Assembly (NCBI RefSeq): GCF_011067135.1
Contig: NZ_JAAMOW010000005.1
Span: 186,001 to 250,000 of the forward strand
Direction of reading: 5' to 3'
From: Solimonas terrae
GTDB taxonomy: Bacteria > Pseudomonadota > Gammaproteobacteria > Nevskiales > Nevskiaceae
Length of the DNA stretch: 64,000 nucleotides
The notes beneath the pieces were generated by a model, which made no database searches, was not told the DNA's origin, and worked only from the letters and a program-made list of their open reading frames with translations. Shown in pieces: positions 19,330 through 27,373 of the stretch. Position 1 is the first letter of the stretch. The number at the start of each line of letters is the position of its first letter. The position numbers and the translations under genes were made by a program.

Positions 19330-21966
19330 ATGAGCAGCAAGCCCATGTCCAGCAACGATTTGCGCGCAAAGTTCCTGGAGTTCTTCCGGAGCAAGGGGCA
19401 CACGATCGTGCCCTCGTCGCCGCTCGTGCCCGGCAATGATCCGACGCTGCTGTTCACCAATGCCGGCATGGTGCAGTTCAAGGACGTCTTCACCGGCCAG
19501 GAAAAGCGGCCGTACACCCGTGCAGCAAGTTCGCAGAAATGCGTGCGCGCAGGCGGCAAGCACAACGATCTCGAAAATGTCGGCTATACGGCGCGGCATC
19601 ACACCTTCTTCGAGATGCTCGGCAATTTCAGCTTCGGCGACTACTTCAAGCAGGACGCGATCGCCTACGCCTGGGAGTTCATCACCTCGCAGGACTGGCT
19701 CGGCATCGACAAGAACCGCCTGCTCGTCACCGTCTATCACGACGACGACGAGGCCTACAGCATCTGGCGCGACACGGTCGGCGTGCCGGCCGAACGCATC
19801 GTGCGCATCGGCGACAACAAGGGCGCCAAGTACGCGTCGGACAATTTCTGGGCGATGGGCGACACCGGGCCCTGCGGCCCGTGCACCGAGATCTTCTACG
19901 ACCACGATCCGGACGGCTCCAAGGGCATCTGGGGCGGCCCGCCGGGATCGGCCGAGGAAGACGGCGATCGCTGGATCGAGATCTGGAACGTCGTCTTCAT
20001 GCAGTTCGAGCGTGGCAGCGATGGCACGATGGCACCACTGCCGGCGCCGAGCGTCGATACCGGCATGGGCCTCGAGCGCATCGCCGCGTTGCTGCAGGGC
20101 TACAACGACAACTACCGCACCGACACGTTCGCGCACCTGATCGGCGCTGTTGCGAAACTGGCGGGGCAGGCGCCGTACGCGAACGCCTCGCAGAAAGTGA
20201 TCGCCGATCACATCCGCGCCACCAGCTTTCTGATCAGCGACGGCGTGATGCCGTCGAACGAAGGTCGCGGTTACGTCCTGCGCCGCATCATGCGCCGCGC
20301 GATCCGTCACGGCTACAAGCTGGGCCTCAACGACGCGTTCTTCTACAAGCTGGTGGCGCCGCTGGCCGAGATCATGGGCGGCGCCTATCCGGAGCTGAAC
20401 GAGAAGCGTGCGCTGATCGAGAAGACGATTCGTGCCGAGGAAGACAGCTTTGCGATCACGCTCGACAAGGGCATGAAGCTGCTGGAAGACGCGATCGCCA
20501 GGCTGCAGGACAAGACGATCCCCGGCGATGTCGTGTTCAAGCTCTACGACACCTACGGCTTTCCGTTCGACCTGACGGCGGATATCGCGCGTGAGCGCGG
20601 TCTGTCACTCGACGAGGCCGGCTATGAGCGCGAGATGGGTGCGCAGCGTGAGCGCGCGCGCGCCGCGAGCAGCTTCAAGACGGCCGGCACGCTCGCCTAT
20701 GAAGGTGCCGACACCTGTTTCGTCGGCTACGAAAGCCTGAGCGGCGATGGCAAGGTGCTGGCGCTGTATCGCGACGGCCAGGCCGTCGACGCGTTGAGCG
20801 CGGGCGATGCCGGCGTCGTCGTGTTGAGCAACACGCCGTTCTATGCCGAGTCCGGCGGACAGGTCGGCGATCGCGGCACGATCGGCGGTTTCGATGTGCA
20901 GGACACCTTGAAGCTCAAGGGCAGCGTGTTCGGCCATCACGGCGTGCAGACGCAAGGCACGCTGAAAATCGGCGACACCGTCCACGCGGTCGTTACCGAG
21001 AGCATCCGCCGCGCGACGATGCGCAATCATTCGGCGACGCATCTGCTGCATCGCGCGCTGCGCGATGTGCTGGGGACGCATGTCGCGCAGAAGGGATCGC
21101 TGGTCGACGAGCAGCGCACGCGCTTCGACTTCGCGCATAACGCGCCGCTGACGGCCGACGAGATCGCCGAGATCGAGGATCGCGTCAATCGTGCCGTGCT
21201 GGCCAACGTACCAGTCAGCACTGACTTGATGAGCTACGACGAGGCGATCAAGGCCGGTGCGATGGCGCTGTTCGGTGAGAAGTACGGCGACGAAGTCCGT
21301 GTGTTGGCGATGGGGGAGTTTTCGACTGAACTGTGCGGCGGCACGCATGTATCGCGCACCGGCGATATCGGCCTGTTCAAGATCATTTCCGAAGGCGGCG
21401 TTGCGGCCGGCGTGCGCCGTATCGAAGCGATCACCGGCGAGAATGCGCTGGCCTATCTACGCGCGACCGAAAACAAGCTGAAGAAGGTCGGTGAACTGGT
21501 GCGCGGCGGTGCCGACGAGGTCTACGCCAAGGTCGAGCAGTTGCTCGAACGCGGCAAGCAGCTCGACAAGGAAATCGCGGCGCTGAAGAACAAGCTGGCG
21601 TCCAGCGCCGGCACCGATCTGGCCTCGCAGGCGCAGGACATCAAGGGTGTGAAACTGCTTGCCGCCAGGCTCGATGGCATGGCCGGCAATGATCTGCGCA
21701 CGCTGATGGATCAGCTCAAGAACAAGCTCGGCTCCGGCATCGTCCTGCTGGGCAGCGCCAGCGACGGCAAGGTCAGCCTGATCGCCGGTGTCACCGCCGA
21801 CCTGACGGCGAAGGTGAAGGCCGGTGAGCTCGTCAACTTCGTTGCCCAGCAGGTTGGCGGCAAGGGCGGCGGGCGGCCGGACATGGCGCAGGCAGGGGGT
21901 ACGCAGCCGGATGCCTTGCCGGCGGCGATTGCCTCGGTGGCCGGCTGGATCGAGGCAAAACTGTAG
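19330..21966 (+). CDS. alaS: Alanine-tRNA ligase
   Basis: An 878-residue class II synthetase (E. coli 876). Visible parts are the catalytic core ([36 protein letters not shown]), the editing domain with zinc-binding HSATH around residues 567-571 and CGGTH around 667-671, and the C-terminal dimerisation/C-Ala domain ([15 protein letters not shown]). The start at 19330 gives [15 protein letters not shown]; 19345 is an alternative. The TAG stop falls inside the first arm of a REP-like palindrome. The order alaS-lysC-csrA-tRNAs is conserved in many gammaproteobacteria. Confidence 0.98.
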   Translation: MSSKPMSSNDLRAKFLEFFRSKGHTIVPSSPLVPGNDPTLLFTNAGMVQFKDVFTGQEKRPYTRAASSQKCVRAGGKHNDLENVGYTARHHTFFEMLGNFSFGDYFKQDAIAYAWEFITSQDWLGIDKNRLLVTVYHDDDEAYSIWRDTVGVPAERIVRIGDNKGAKYASDNFWAMGDTGPCGPCTEIFYDHDPDGSKGIWGGPPGSAEEDGDRWIEIWNVVFMQFERGSDGTMAPLPAPSVDTGMGLERIAALLQGYNDNYRTDTFAHLIGAVAKLAGQAPYANASQKVIADHIRATSFLISDGVMPSNEGRGYVLRRIMRRAIRHGYKLGLNDAFFYKLVAPLAEIMGGAYPELNEKRALIEKTIRAEEDSFAITLDKGMKLLEDAIARLQDKTIPGDVVFKLYDTYGFPFDLTADIARERGLSLDEAGYEREMGAQRERARAASSFKTAGTLAYEGADTCFVGYESLSGDGKVLALYRDGQAVDALSAGDAGVVVLSNTPFYAESGGQVGDRGTIGGFDVQDTLKLKGSVFGHHGVQTQGTLKIGDTVHAVVTESIRRATMRNHSATHLLHRALRDVLGTHVAQKGSLVDEQRTRFDFAHNAPLTADEIAEIEDRVNRAVLANVPVSTDLMSYDEAIKAGAMALFGEKYGDEVRVLAMGEFSTELCGGTHVSRTGDIGLFKIISEGGVAAGVRRIEAITGENALAYLRATENKLKKVGELVRGGADEVYAKVEQLLERGKQLDKEIAALKNKLASSAGTDLASQAQDIKGVKLLAARLDGMAGNDLRTLMDQLKNKLGSGIVLLGSASDGKVSLIAGVTADLTAKVKAGELVNFVAQQVGGKGGGRPDMAQAGGTQPDALPAAIASVAGWIEAKL

Positions 21967-22031
21967 GGCGGGAGTAGCGAAGCGAATCCCGCCTCCCGCA
22001 CAGCATGAATGGCGGGATGCTCCCGCCCTAC
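21963..22031. repeat. REP-like palindromic element between alaS and lysC
   Basis: Outer arms GTAGGGCGGGAG (21963-21974) and CTCCCGCCCTAC (22020-22031) are perfect inverted repeats. Inner arms ATCCCGCC and GGCGGGAT repeat the theme. The structure fits a dispersed REP-type element. It supplies the alaS stop codon and leaves 16 bp before lysC. Confidence 0.7.
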
Positions 22032-22047
22032 GAAAGAAACTGGAAAC

Positions 22048-23280
22048 ATGGCACTCATCGTTCACAAATACGGCGGCACGTCGATGGGCTCGGTCGAGCG
22101 TATCGAGCACGTCGCGCGCAAGGTTGCGGGCTTCCGCCAGCAGGGGCACCAGGTCGTGGTGGTGGTCTCGGCGATGTCGGGCGAGACCGATCGCCTGCTG
22201 AAGCTGGCGAAATCGATTGCGCCGCGCGGCAATCAGCGCGAGTTCGACCAGATCGCGGCGACCGGCGAACAGGTGACGATTGGCCTGCTGGCGCTCGCGC
22301 TCGAGAAGATGGGCGTGCCGGCGAAGTCGTATACCGGCTGGCAGGTACCGATCCGTACCGACAGTGCGCATATGAAGGCGCGCATCGAGAGCATCGACGC
22401 CGAAAAGCTGCGTGCCGACTGTGACGCCGGCCTGGTGCCGGTCGTGGCCGGGTTCCAGGGCATCGACGAGAACGGCGCGATCACGACGCTGGGGCGCGGC
22501 GGTTCGGACACCACCGGCGTGGCGCTGGCGGCGGCGCTGAAAGCCGACGAATGTCAGATCTATACCGACGTCGATGGCGTCTATACGACCGATCCGCGCG
22601 TAGAACCCAAAGCGAGGCGGCTCGACAAGATCACGTTCGAGGAGATGCTGGAACTGGCGAGCCTCGGCTCCAAGGTCCTGCAGATCCGTTCCGTTGAATT
22701 CGCGGGCAAGTACAAGGTCCCGCTGCGCGTGGTGTCGACCTTCGTCGACGGCCCCGGCACCCTGATCACGCTTGAGGACAGCACGATGATGGAAGAACCG
22801 CTTATCTCCGGTATCGCGTTCAATCGCGACGAGGCCCAGCTGACGGTGGCCGGTGTGCCGGATCGTCCCGGTATCGCGGCGGCGATCCTGGGGCCGATCG
22901 GCGAGGCCAACATCGAAATCGACATGATCGTGCAGAACGTCGGCGCCGACGGCACCACGGATTTCACGTTCACCGTCCATCGCAACGACTACGAGCGCGC
23001 GCTTGAAATCGGGCGTCGGCTGGCCACCGAATTGGGCGCCAAGGGCGTGAACAGCGCGACCGACATCGTCAAGGTTTCGCTGGTCGGCGTCGGCATGCGC
23101 AGCCATGCCGGCATTGCCTCGAAGATGTTCACGGCGCTGGCCGCCGCCGGCATCAATATCCGCATGATCTCGACGTCGGAGATCAAGATCTCGGTCGTGA
23201 TCGAGGAAATCTACATGGAACTGGCGGTGCGCACGCTGCACAAGGCGTTCGGCCTGGAAGCTGCACCGTCCGTCGCCTGA
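22048..23280 (+). CDS. lysC: Aspartate kinase
   Basis: A 410-residue monofunctional aspartate kinase that phosphorylates aspartate as the first step to Lys, Thr, Met and diaminopimelate. The ATP/aspartate motif KYGGTSMGS is at residues 7-15; FQGIDENGAITTLGRGGSDTTAV-like and TDVDGVYTTDPR blocks follow. Two ACT domains lie in about residues 265-410 (VPDRPGIAA; GMRSHAGIASKMF), indicating feedback control by lysine and/or threonine. The start has an ATG directly after the REP-like element. It joins functionally with metX and ilvA in the same window. Confidence 0.96.
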   Translation: MALIVHKYGGTSMGSVERIEHVARKVAGFRQQGHQVVVVVSAMSGETDRLLKLAKSIAPRGNQREFDQIAATGEQVTIGLLALALEKMGVPAKSYTGWQVPIRTDSAHMKARIESIDAEKLRADCDAGLVPVVAGFQGIDENGAITTLGRGGSDTTGVALAAALKADECQIYTDVDGVYTTDPRVEPKARRLDKITFEEMLELASLGSKVLQIRSVEFAGKYKVPLRVVSTFVDGPGTLITLEDSTMMEEPLISGIAFNRDEAQLTVAGVPDRPGIAAAILGPIGEANIEIDMIVQNVGADGTTDFTFTVHRNDYERALEIGRRLATELGAKGVNSATDIVKVSLVGVGMRSHAGIASKMFTALAAAGINIRMISTSEIKISVVIEEIYMELAVRTLHKAFGLEAAPSVA

Positions 23281-23306
23281 TATCCACAGGCCCATGGTCT
23301 ACCTGT

Positions 23307-23360
23307 CAGGATGGTTTCGTGCAGGGGCAGGGCAGAAACTGTGCGGGAGTCCATGGAGGG
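23307..23360 (+). promoter_or_regulatory. csrA leader with GGA motifs
   Basis: Three GGA motifs (CAGGATG at 23307-23313, GGGAG at 23345-23349, and TGGAGGG at 23354-23360, the last being the Shine-Dalgarno) precede the csrA start. CsrA proteins repress translation through such motifs, so autoregulation is plausible but inferred. Confidence 0.4.
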
Positions 23361-23367
23361 CAATCCC

Positions 23368-23562
23368 ATGCTTATTTTGACGAGACGTGTTGGTGAAACC
23401 GTGGTGATCGGCGAGGACATCGTCGTCACGGTGCTCGGAGTCAAGGGCAATCAGGTACGGATCGGCGTCAAGGCGCCGCGCGAGGTTGCCGTGCACCGCG
23501 AGGAAATCTTCGAGCGCATCAAGCGCGAAGGCGACGAGGGCGAGGTTTCCGTCGCAGCCTGA
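23368..23562 (+). CDS. csrA: Carbon storage regulator CsrA/RsmA
   Basis: A 64-residue RNA-binding homodimer that binds GGA motifs in mRNA leaders. The [15 protein letters not shown] opening, [13 protein letters not shown] and the VHREEI helix with Arg44 are all present. The start at 23368 has GGAGGG 6-12 bp upstream. The gene is followed by two tRNA genes, a conserved arrangement. The leader contains GGA motifs, one of them in the ribosome-binding site, consistent with autoregulation. Confidence 0.98.
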   Translation: MLILTRRVGETVVIGEDIVVTVLGVKGNQVRIGVKAPREVAVHREEIFERIKREGDEGEVSVAA

Positions 23563-23711
23563 GCGGCGTTTACCGTGCGCGGGTGCCGCGCTCGCGGCCG
23601 CTCGATTTTCTGCTTTCCTTTCGTCATCCGCCTCGTTAGAATTGCGCCCCTTGCCGGGGCAGCCGACCGGTATGGAGAGTGAGCCGGGCGGTCGCTCGGC
23701 CTTGCAGTCCC

Positions 23712-23803
23712 GGAGTGATGGCCGAGTGGACGAAGGCGCGCCCCTGCTAAGGGCGTATATGGTTTATCCCGTATCGAGGGTTCGAATCCCTCTCACTCCG
23801 CCA
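23712..23803 (+). tRNA. tRNA-Ser(GCU)
   Basis: A 92-nt class II tRNA. The acceptor stem GGAGTGA/TCACTCC pairs fully. The anticodon stem CGCCC/GGGCG encloses loop CTGCTAA with anticodon GCT. It has a long variable arm, the T-loop GGTTCGAATCC, and an encoded CCA. It follows csrA as in many gammaproteobacteria. Confidence 0.97.
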
Positions 23804-23855
23804 GATTTTTTGCAGTTGGCTCGTCGCCAGCTCTAGCTGTAAATCGTTTTAGTGT

Positions 23856-23932
23856 GCGCCCGTAGCTCAGCTGGATAGAGCACTTGGCTACGAACTAAGG
23901 GGTCGGAGGTTCGAATCCTTCCGGGCGCACCA
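23856..23932 (+). tRNA. tRNA-Arg(ACG), integration target
   Basis: A 77-nt tRNA with acceptor stem GCGCCCG/CGGGCGC, anticodon loop CTACGAA (ACG) and encoded CCA. It stays intact because the element inserted in the 3' half restores it. The part from 23888 on is repeated at 27111-27158. Confidence 0.97.
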
Positions 23933-23935
23933 TTT
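23888..23935 (+). repeat. attL: 48-bp direct repeat inside tRNA-Arg
   Basis: Identical to 27111-27158, from the anticodon-loop CTACGAA through the CCA and three more bases. The sequences diverge immediately on both sides, which defines the maximal crossover region. Confidence 0.95.
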
Positions 23936-23938
23936 ATA

Positions 23939-25000
23939 TCAGTGAGTTAGACGGCCCTTCGGGGCCGTTTCCTTTTCCAGCGTAGCTAAATCGTAACCGA
24001 TAGCGAGTTCCGACAACCGCGCTTGCTCGGCATACCGTTCGAGATGCTCCATGCTCAAGTGCGCGTAGCGCTGGACCATCTCTGAAGTTCGCCAGCCGCC
24101 GAGTTCCTGAAGCACGTTCATCGGTGTACCGTTCTGTGCGTGCCAGCTCGCCCATGTGTGCCGCAGATCGTGCCAGCGGAAATTTTCAATTCCCGCCCGC
24201 TTGACTGCAGAGCGCCATGCCTTCGTGCTGATTTGCGTAACCGGTTCGCCCTGAAATGTGAACACGAACTCCGGGTGTCGCCCTATCTGTTCCTCGATTA
24301 CCTGCATCGCTTCGGCGTTAAGCGGGACTGAAATAGCCCGCCGTGCCTTGGCTTCTTCCGCGAGTATCCAAGCCCTCCGTCGTTCCCGATCAACCTGCGC
24401 CCACCGCAGCCGCTTGACGTTGCCCTGTCGCAATCCCGTTGCCAACGAGAATCGCGCCATCGCTCGCAAGTGCTCCGGCAGCTCAGTCAGTAACCGCATC
24501 GCCTCCTGTCGCGTCAGGAAGCGCACGCGTCCTTGTGGTTCATTTAGCATCCGAAAGCGCGGCACCTTGTCGAGCCATTCCCACTCATGCGCAGCTCTGC
24601 GAAGGATGGCCCGCAACACCTGAACCCGTCGATTGACGGTTGTGTTCGTAACGCCCTCCCGCAGACCTGTCTGAATGATTCGCTCGACGACATCGCGGTC
24701 GATCTCCGTCAGGTCCATGCCCTCCAGATGCGGCTGCATCCAGCGGAGATGAAACCGGAACGTGACGATCCCCGGTTTGTCGGCGCTTTCTTCCAGATAC
24801 CTCAGCACCGCTTCCTCCCACTTCCGGCGCGGCTTTACGCCGAGCCGGTGTTGCTCCCACACTTCAGCACGTCGCCTGTCGTGGTATTCCCGAGCTTGCC
24901 GCTTGTTGGCAGTCCCAGTGCTTTCCTGCAACGGACAATGTCCTTGGCGTGAGATTTTGACCCACCAGAACGGTGAGTCCTTGCGCTTGTAGAGTGACAT
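23939..25000 (-). CDS. Tyrosine recombinase integrase
   Basis: A 353-residue integrase with an N-terminal arm-binding region (YKRKDSPFWWVKI), a SAM-like core-binding domain at about 60-150 and a catalytic domain. Catalytic residues visible are Arg191 in ATGLRQGN, His277 and Arg280 in HDLRH, and the nucleophile Tyr312 in QRYAHL, following GGW. All are intact, so the enzyme may be active. The gene is adjacent to attL and reads toward the tRNA. Its first 166 bp overlap the HTH gene in another frame. Confidence 0.95.
   Translation of the reverse strand: MSLYKRKDSPFWWVKISRQGHCPLQESTGTANKRQAREYHDRRRAEVWEQHRLGVKPRRKWEEAVLRYLEESADKPGIVTFRFHLRWMQPHLEGMDLTEIDRDVVERIIQTGLREGVTNTTVNRRVQVLRAILRRAAHEWEWLDKVPRFRMLNEPQGRVRFLTRQEAMRLLTELPEHLRAMARFSLATGLRQGNVKRLRWAQVDRERRRAWILAEEAKARRAISVPLNAEAMQVIEEQIGRHPEFVFTFQGEPVTQISTKAWRSAVKRAGIENFRWHDLRHTWASWHAQNGTPMNVLQELGGWRTSEMVQRYAHLSMEHLERYAEQARLSELAIGYDLATLEKETAPKGRLTH
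23951..23968 (+). terminator. Hairpin terminator within the 3' end of int
   Basis: ACGGCCC-ttcg-GGGCCGT, a perfect 7-bp stem with a UUCG tetraloop, is followed by TTCCTTTTCC on the plus strand. It lies 18 bp after the tRNA-Arg 3' end and inside the last codons of the integrase gene. It probably ends tRNA transcription now that the native terminator has been moved to 27172. Confidence 0.65.
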
Positions 25001-25200
25001 TCATGAATCTCCGAGCTGTCACCCTGCAACGCTCGCCGGCTGTAGTGTGCCCGAACGTAGCCGAGCAGATCGTCTGCGACGAACACCCACCGTTTGCCGA
25101 GCTTGGCACCGGGGATGCGCCCCTGACTCGCCCATGACGCAAGCGTCACTGGATGGAGCTTGAGCAGGCTGGCGGCTTCTTGCAGGGTGAGCGTGTTCAC
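24835..25200 (-). CDS. HTH protein, probable excisionase/regulator
   Basis: A 121-residue protein. Residues 1-50 form a MerR-like winged HTH of the excisionase type (LTLQEAASLLKLHPVTLASWASQGRIPGAKLGKRW). The rest is polar and unassigned (CHSTSARTHRSGG region). The start is GTG at 25200 and overlaps the rep stop as GTGA, so the two are coupled. The C-terminal ~55 codons overlap the start of int in another frame. Such small HTH proteins bind att arms or element promoters. Whether the overlapping tail is functional is unknown. Confidence 0.8.
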   Translation of the reverse strand: MNTLTLQEAASLLKLHPVTLASWASQGRIPGAKLGKRWVFVADDLLGYVRAHYSRRALQGDSSEIHECHSTSARTHRSGGSKSHAKDIVRCRKALGLPTSGKLGNTTTGDVLKCGSNTGSA

Positions 25201-26249
25201 GCCGTGTCCCCTGCGCTGCTTTCCCCCCGTGGTAGGGGGAGGTTAGTTAGCCGTCGTGGCGTGCCCGGCCGCATGACTTGTTCAAGCACCGCGAAGGCAT
25301 CGCCGCCTTCGACCTTAGCCATAACCGTCAATGCAGGGCCGTACTGCGTTCGCAGACAGCGGACGAGGTGTTCGTAGCTGACCTCGAAGGACTTGGACAG
25401 GGTCTTGACCTTGTCCTGCCGTTTTGTCAGGAAGCTGAGGCACGGATACGCGCCGGCCAGATAGTCACCCGGCCGCGTCACGACATCGTTGGGGATCAGG
25501 CGGGACTTCCCCCGGAACTCGACCTCAACACGGCACCACGGGCTTTGCGGATCGCCCTGTTCCTTGCCTTTTTCGTAGACACGGCAGAGCTTGCCGTTCT
25601 GACGCTTGCCGACATACAGCGTCTTGCCGTTGTTCGATCCGAGATCGTCGATCAGGCGTGCGGATGGGGGACGACCACCCGTCGTGAACTGACCGTCCTG
25701 CAGCCATGCGAGGGCCGTGATGATGCTGACGGCTTCGGCGTCGAAATCATCGTGTGCAAGATCGACGCGAGTGACGCGTGCGCCGTAGGTTTCGCACCAC
25801 ACGCGAATCGCGTTCCAGTCCTGAATGCGAGCACAGCCGTGGCCGTTCAGCTCAAGGTGTTCTGTGCCCCGTTGCGCATCGCCGCCGTAAGCGAGCAGAC
25901 CGAAACCGCCGAGATCGACACGATGCTTGTAGCCGTTCCATCCGCCCTCGCGATTGAGCCAGGTCGAACGAGGGATAAGGAACATGGAGGCGAGCACATC
26001 GTAAAACTCAGTGGTCGGCGCGCGGAAGGTGCATGCGAACCAATCGACGTGTGCAACGTCGGCTTTGCCCGTGCTGGGTACTTCGATGGGGTCGATAGAG
26101 GTTTTGCCCCGTGTTACTCGACGGGGCTCTAACTCGCGGCTGTACGTGCCGTGCTCATGCTCGCGCGCGGCATGCTCGCCGCGTGCTTCGCTATGCTCAG
26201 CACGCTGCGAGCGTGCCGCTTTCTTGTTGCGATGATGATGTGATGCCAT
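25197..26249 (-). CDS. Replication initiation protein (Rep_trans/RstA-like)
   Basis: A 350-residue protein with a basic, His/Glu-rich N-terminal tail (~50 residues) and then a Rep_trans-type domain. Recognisable blocks are VDWFACTF, GGWNGYKHRVDLGG, LELNGHGCARI, RVDLAHDDFD and TLYVGKRQNGKLCRVYEKGKEQGD, followed by WCRVEVEFRGKSR. These match initiators of CTX-type filamentous phages (RstA) and related rolling-circle elements, which nick an origin and start single-strand synthesis. The start at 26249 has GGAG 9 bp upstream; the frame is open to 26330 but without ribosome-binding sites. It is translationally coupled to the HTH gene. Confidence 0.85.
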   Translation of the reverse strand: MASHHHRNKKAARSQRAEHSEARGEHAAREHEHGTYSRELEPRRVTRGKTSIDPIEVPSTGKADVAHVDWFACTFRAPTTEFYDVLASMFLIPRSTWLNREGGWNGYKHRVDLGGFGLLAYGGDAQRGTEHLELNGHGCARIQDWNAIRVWCETYGARVTRVDLAHDDFDAEAVSIITALAWLQDGQFTTGGRPPSARLIDDLGSNNGKTLYVGKRQNGKLCRVYEKGKEQGDPQSPWCRVEVEFRGKSRLIPNDVVTRPGDYLAGAYPCLSFLTKRQDKVKTLSKSFEVSYEHLVRCLRTQYGPALTVMAKVEGGDAFAVLEQVMRPGTPRRLTNLPLPRGESSAGDTA

Positions 26250-26254
26250 GTCAC

Positions 26255-26323
26255 GTGACTCCGGATGACGCATGGAGTCACGGATAGAAGCCCTGACTCC
26301 AACGCGTAGTTGCGTGGAATCAC
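26255..26323. repeat. Iterated TGACTCC/GGAGTCA motifs upstream of rep
   Basis: GTGACTCC (26255-26262), its inverse GGAGTCAC (26274-26281), TGACTCC (26294-26300) and a one-mismatch inverse TGGAATCAC (26315-26323) alternate in orientation just upstream of the rep start. They may be an operator or Rep-binding iterons. Confidence 0.5.
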
Positions 26324-26539
26324 AAGCCACCGGGGTCTTCGGTTACCTTGCCTGCGCGTGAGGCACCTCGCATTGGCACTTCTCAGCGGCGGCTCGATGG
26401 CCCTTTACGAATCCGCTGGTGCTTCTTCAATGCGCTATTGACCGCGCTACGTTTCAAAGTGGAACAACTTGTGCCTGCGTAGGCTGACAACAGCTATATG
26501 GTGTGTCAAGTCCGCGTTCTCCCCGTGGGTCCACAGCCT

Positions 26540-26604
26540 CGCATCGCTCCACGATGCGACCTGCGCGGCGGTTCGGTTCGGCTTACGCCTCACCGCCGCG
26601 CAGG
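26540..26604. repeat. Twin hairpins, candidate replication origin
   Basis: Hairpin 1 is CGCATCG-ctcca-CGATGCG (26540-26558). Hairpin 2 is CCTGCGCGGCGGT (26560-26572) with its perfect complement ACCGCCGCGCAGG (26592-26604) and a 19-nt loop. Adjacent stable hairpins upstream of a Rep_trans gene suggest a rolling-circle origin or a single-strand origin. This is inference from position and structure. Confidence 0.5.
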
Positions 26605-26633
26605 CTTCGGGCTATGGACTACGGGGATAACGC

Positions 26634-26993
26634 TCAGTGAGTTTTCCCGTACGCAAACGATCCACTGGTGTTCGGTCCACCCAAGAGTTTGCGCGCCATC
26701 TCAATCGCATGTTCTCGATCGCGGTTTAGCTCTCGAAAGTTTGAGCTGAGCATCGGATGCGACACGCCATTTCGTCCGTGCAAGGCGCCCATTTGAGCGT
26801 AGACGGCTTCCGTCGCGAGCTTGAGCCATAGGAACGTGCCGATGGCCTCAGGGTCGCGGCCCGTCATTTTGACCAGAGCGGCGTTAAAGCCATCCCACCA
26901 ACCTTCAAGCTCCGACATCACCGCGTCCAGTTCATCGGCCTCTGCCTCGAACTGAGCGCGGGTTGTCTCGTCCATCCGTTCAAGTTCATTCAT
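26634..26993 (-). CDS. Unknown protein of the mobile element
   Basis: A 119-residue, acidic N-terminus, mostly helical-looking protein (MNELERMDETTRAQFEAEAD ... LEGWWDGFNAALVKMTGRDP). I do not recognise it. It has no signal peptide or membrane segment and no Cys. The ATG at 26993 has GAGGAA at good spacing; an in-frame TTG at 26999 is less likely. It is the gene nearest attR and the first of the minus-strand set, a position where regulators or host-interaction proteins are often found. Confidence 0.6.
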   Translation of the reverse strand: MNELERMDETTRAQFEAEADELDAVMSELEGWWDGFNAALVKMTGRDPEAIGTFLWLKLATEAVYAQMGALHGRNGVSHPMLSSNFRELNRDREHAIEMARKLLGGPNTSGSFAYGKTH

Positions 26994-27110
26994 TTGCAAT
27001 TCCTCGCGTAGCCAGAACGTAGCCGACCTCGACTTAAAACCCTTATGTTCGACGGTCTCAGACTGTGTGCGAACGTTGCAGGATGTGGAGTCTTGCAGTT
27101 CTGAAACCGC

Positions 27111-27158
27111 CTACGAACTAAGGGGTCGGAGGTTCGAATCCTTCCGGGCGCACCATTT
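27111..27158 (+). repeat. attR: 48-bp direct repeat of tRNA-Arg 3' half
   Basis: Exact copy of 23888-23935. It is the displaced original 3' half of the tRNA gene, followed by the native terminator. It is not a functional tRNA by itself. Confidence 0.95.
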
Positions 27159-27171
27159 TTTCAAACAGAAA

Positions 27172-27193
27172 GCCCCGCATCGCGGGGTTTTTT
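27172..27193 (+). terminator. Original tRNA-Arg terminator
   Basis: CCCCGC-atc-GCGGGG followed by six T, 14 bp after the displaced tRNA 3' end. Confidence 0.85.
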
Positions 27194-27351
27194 GTTTGGT
27201 GCCGAGCTCTGTCCCGGAAGGATTCGAAGCGCCGACAATTGACGGGGTTCGACGATCCGGCTCGCCGGATCGAACGCGTCGGCGTCCCGCAGGGCGAGGC
27301 GCCGAAGGCGTCGAACGATCCTTCCGGGCGCACCATTTTTTCGAACAGCAA

Positions 27352-27373
27352 GCCCCGCATCGCGGGGTTTTTT
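27352..27373 (+). terminator. Second copy of the tRNA terminator hairpin
   Basis: Same CCCCGC-atc-GCGGGG-TTTTTT structure as at 27172, upstream of fbp. Confidence 0.75.

Larger units (their letters stand above)
26250..26633. other. Non-coding interval of the mobile element
   Basis: This 384-bp gap between rep and the unknown gene has no convincing gene. It contains the TGACTCC repeats near rep and the twin hairpins at 26540-26604. It is the only place in the element where an origin could lie outside coding sequence. Confidence 0.7.
23888..27158. mobile_element. Small tRNA-Arg-integrated element (integrase, HTH, Rep, one unknown gene)
   Basis: The element is bounded by perfect 48-bp direct repeats that correspond to the tRNA-Arg from the anticodon loop to just past the CCA. 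All four genes run on the minus strand: unknown protein, rep, HTH/excisionase-like, integrase. The integrase stop is 6 bp from the tRNA end. The base composition is visibly lower in GC than the host. There are no phage structural, secretion, relaxase-mobilisation or resistance genes. The gene set recalls filamentous-phage satellites and small integrating plasmids. Which of these it is cannot be decided from sequence alone. Confidence 0.9.

Noticed and set aside
27111-27154. A third tRNA gene
   Set aside because: Only the 3' half of tRNA-Arg is present, without acceptor 5' strand or D-arm; it is attR.
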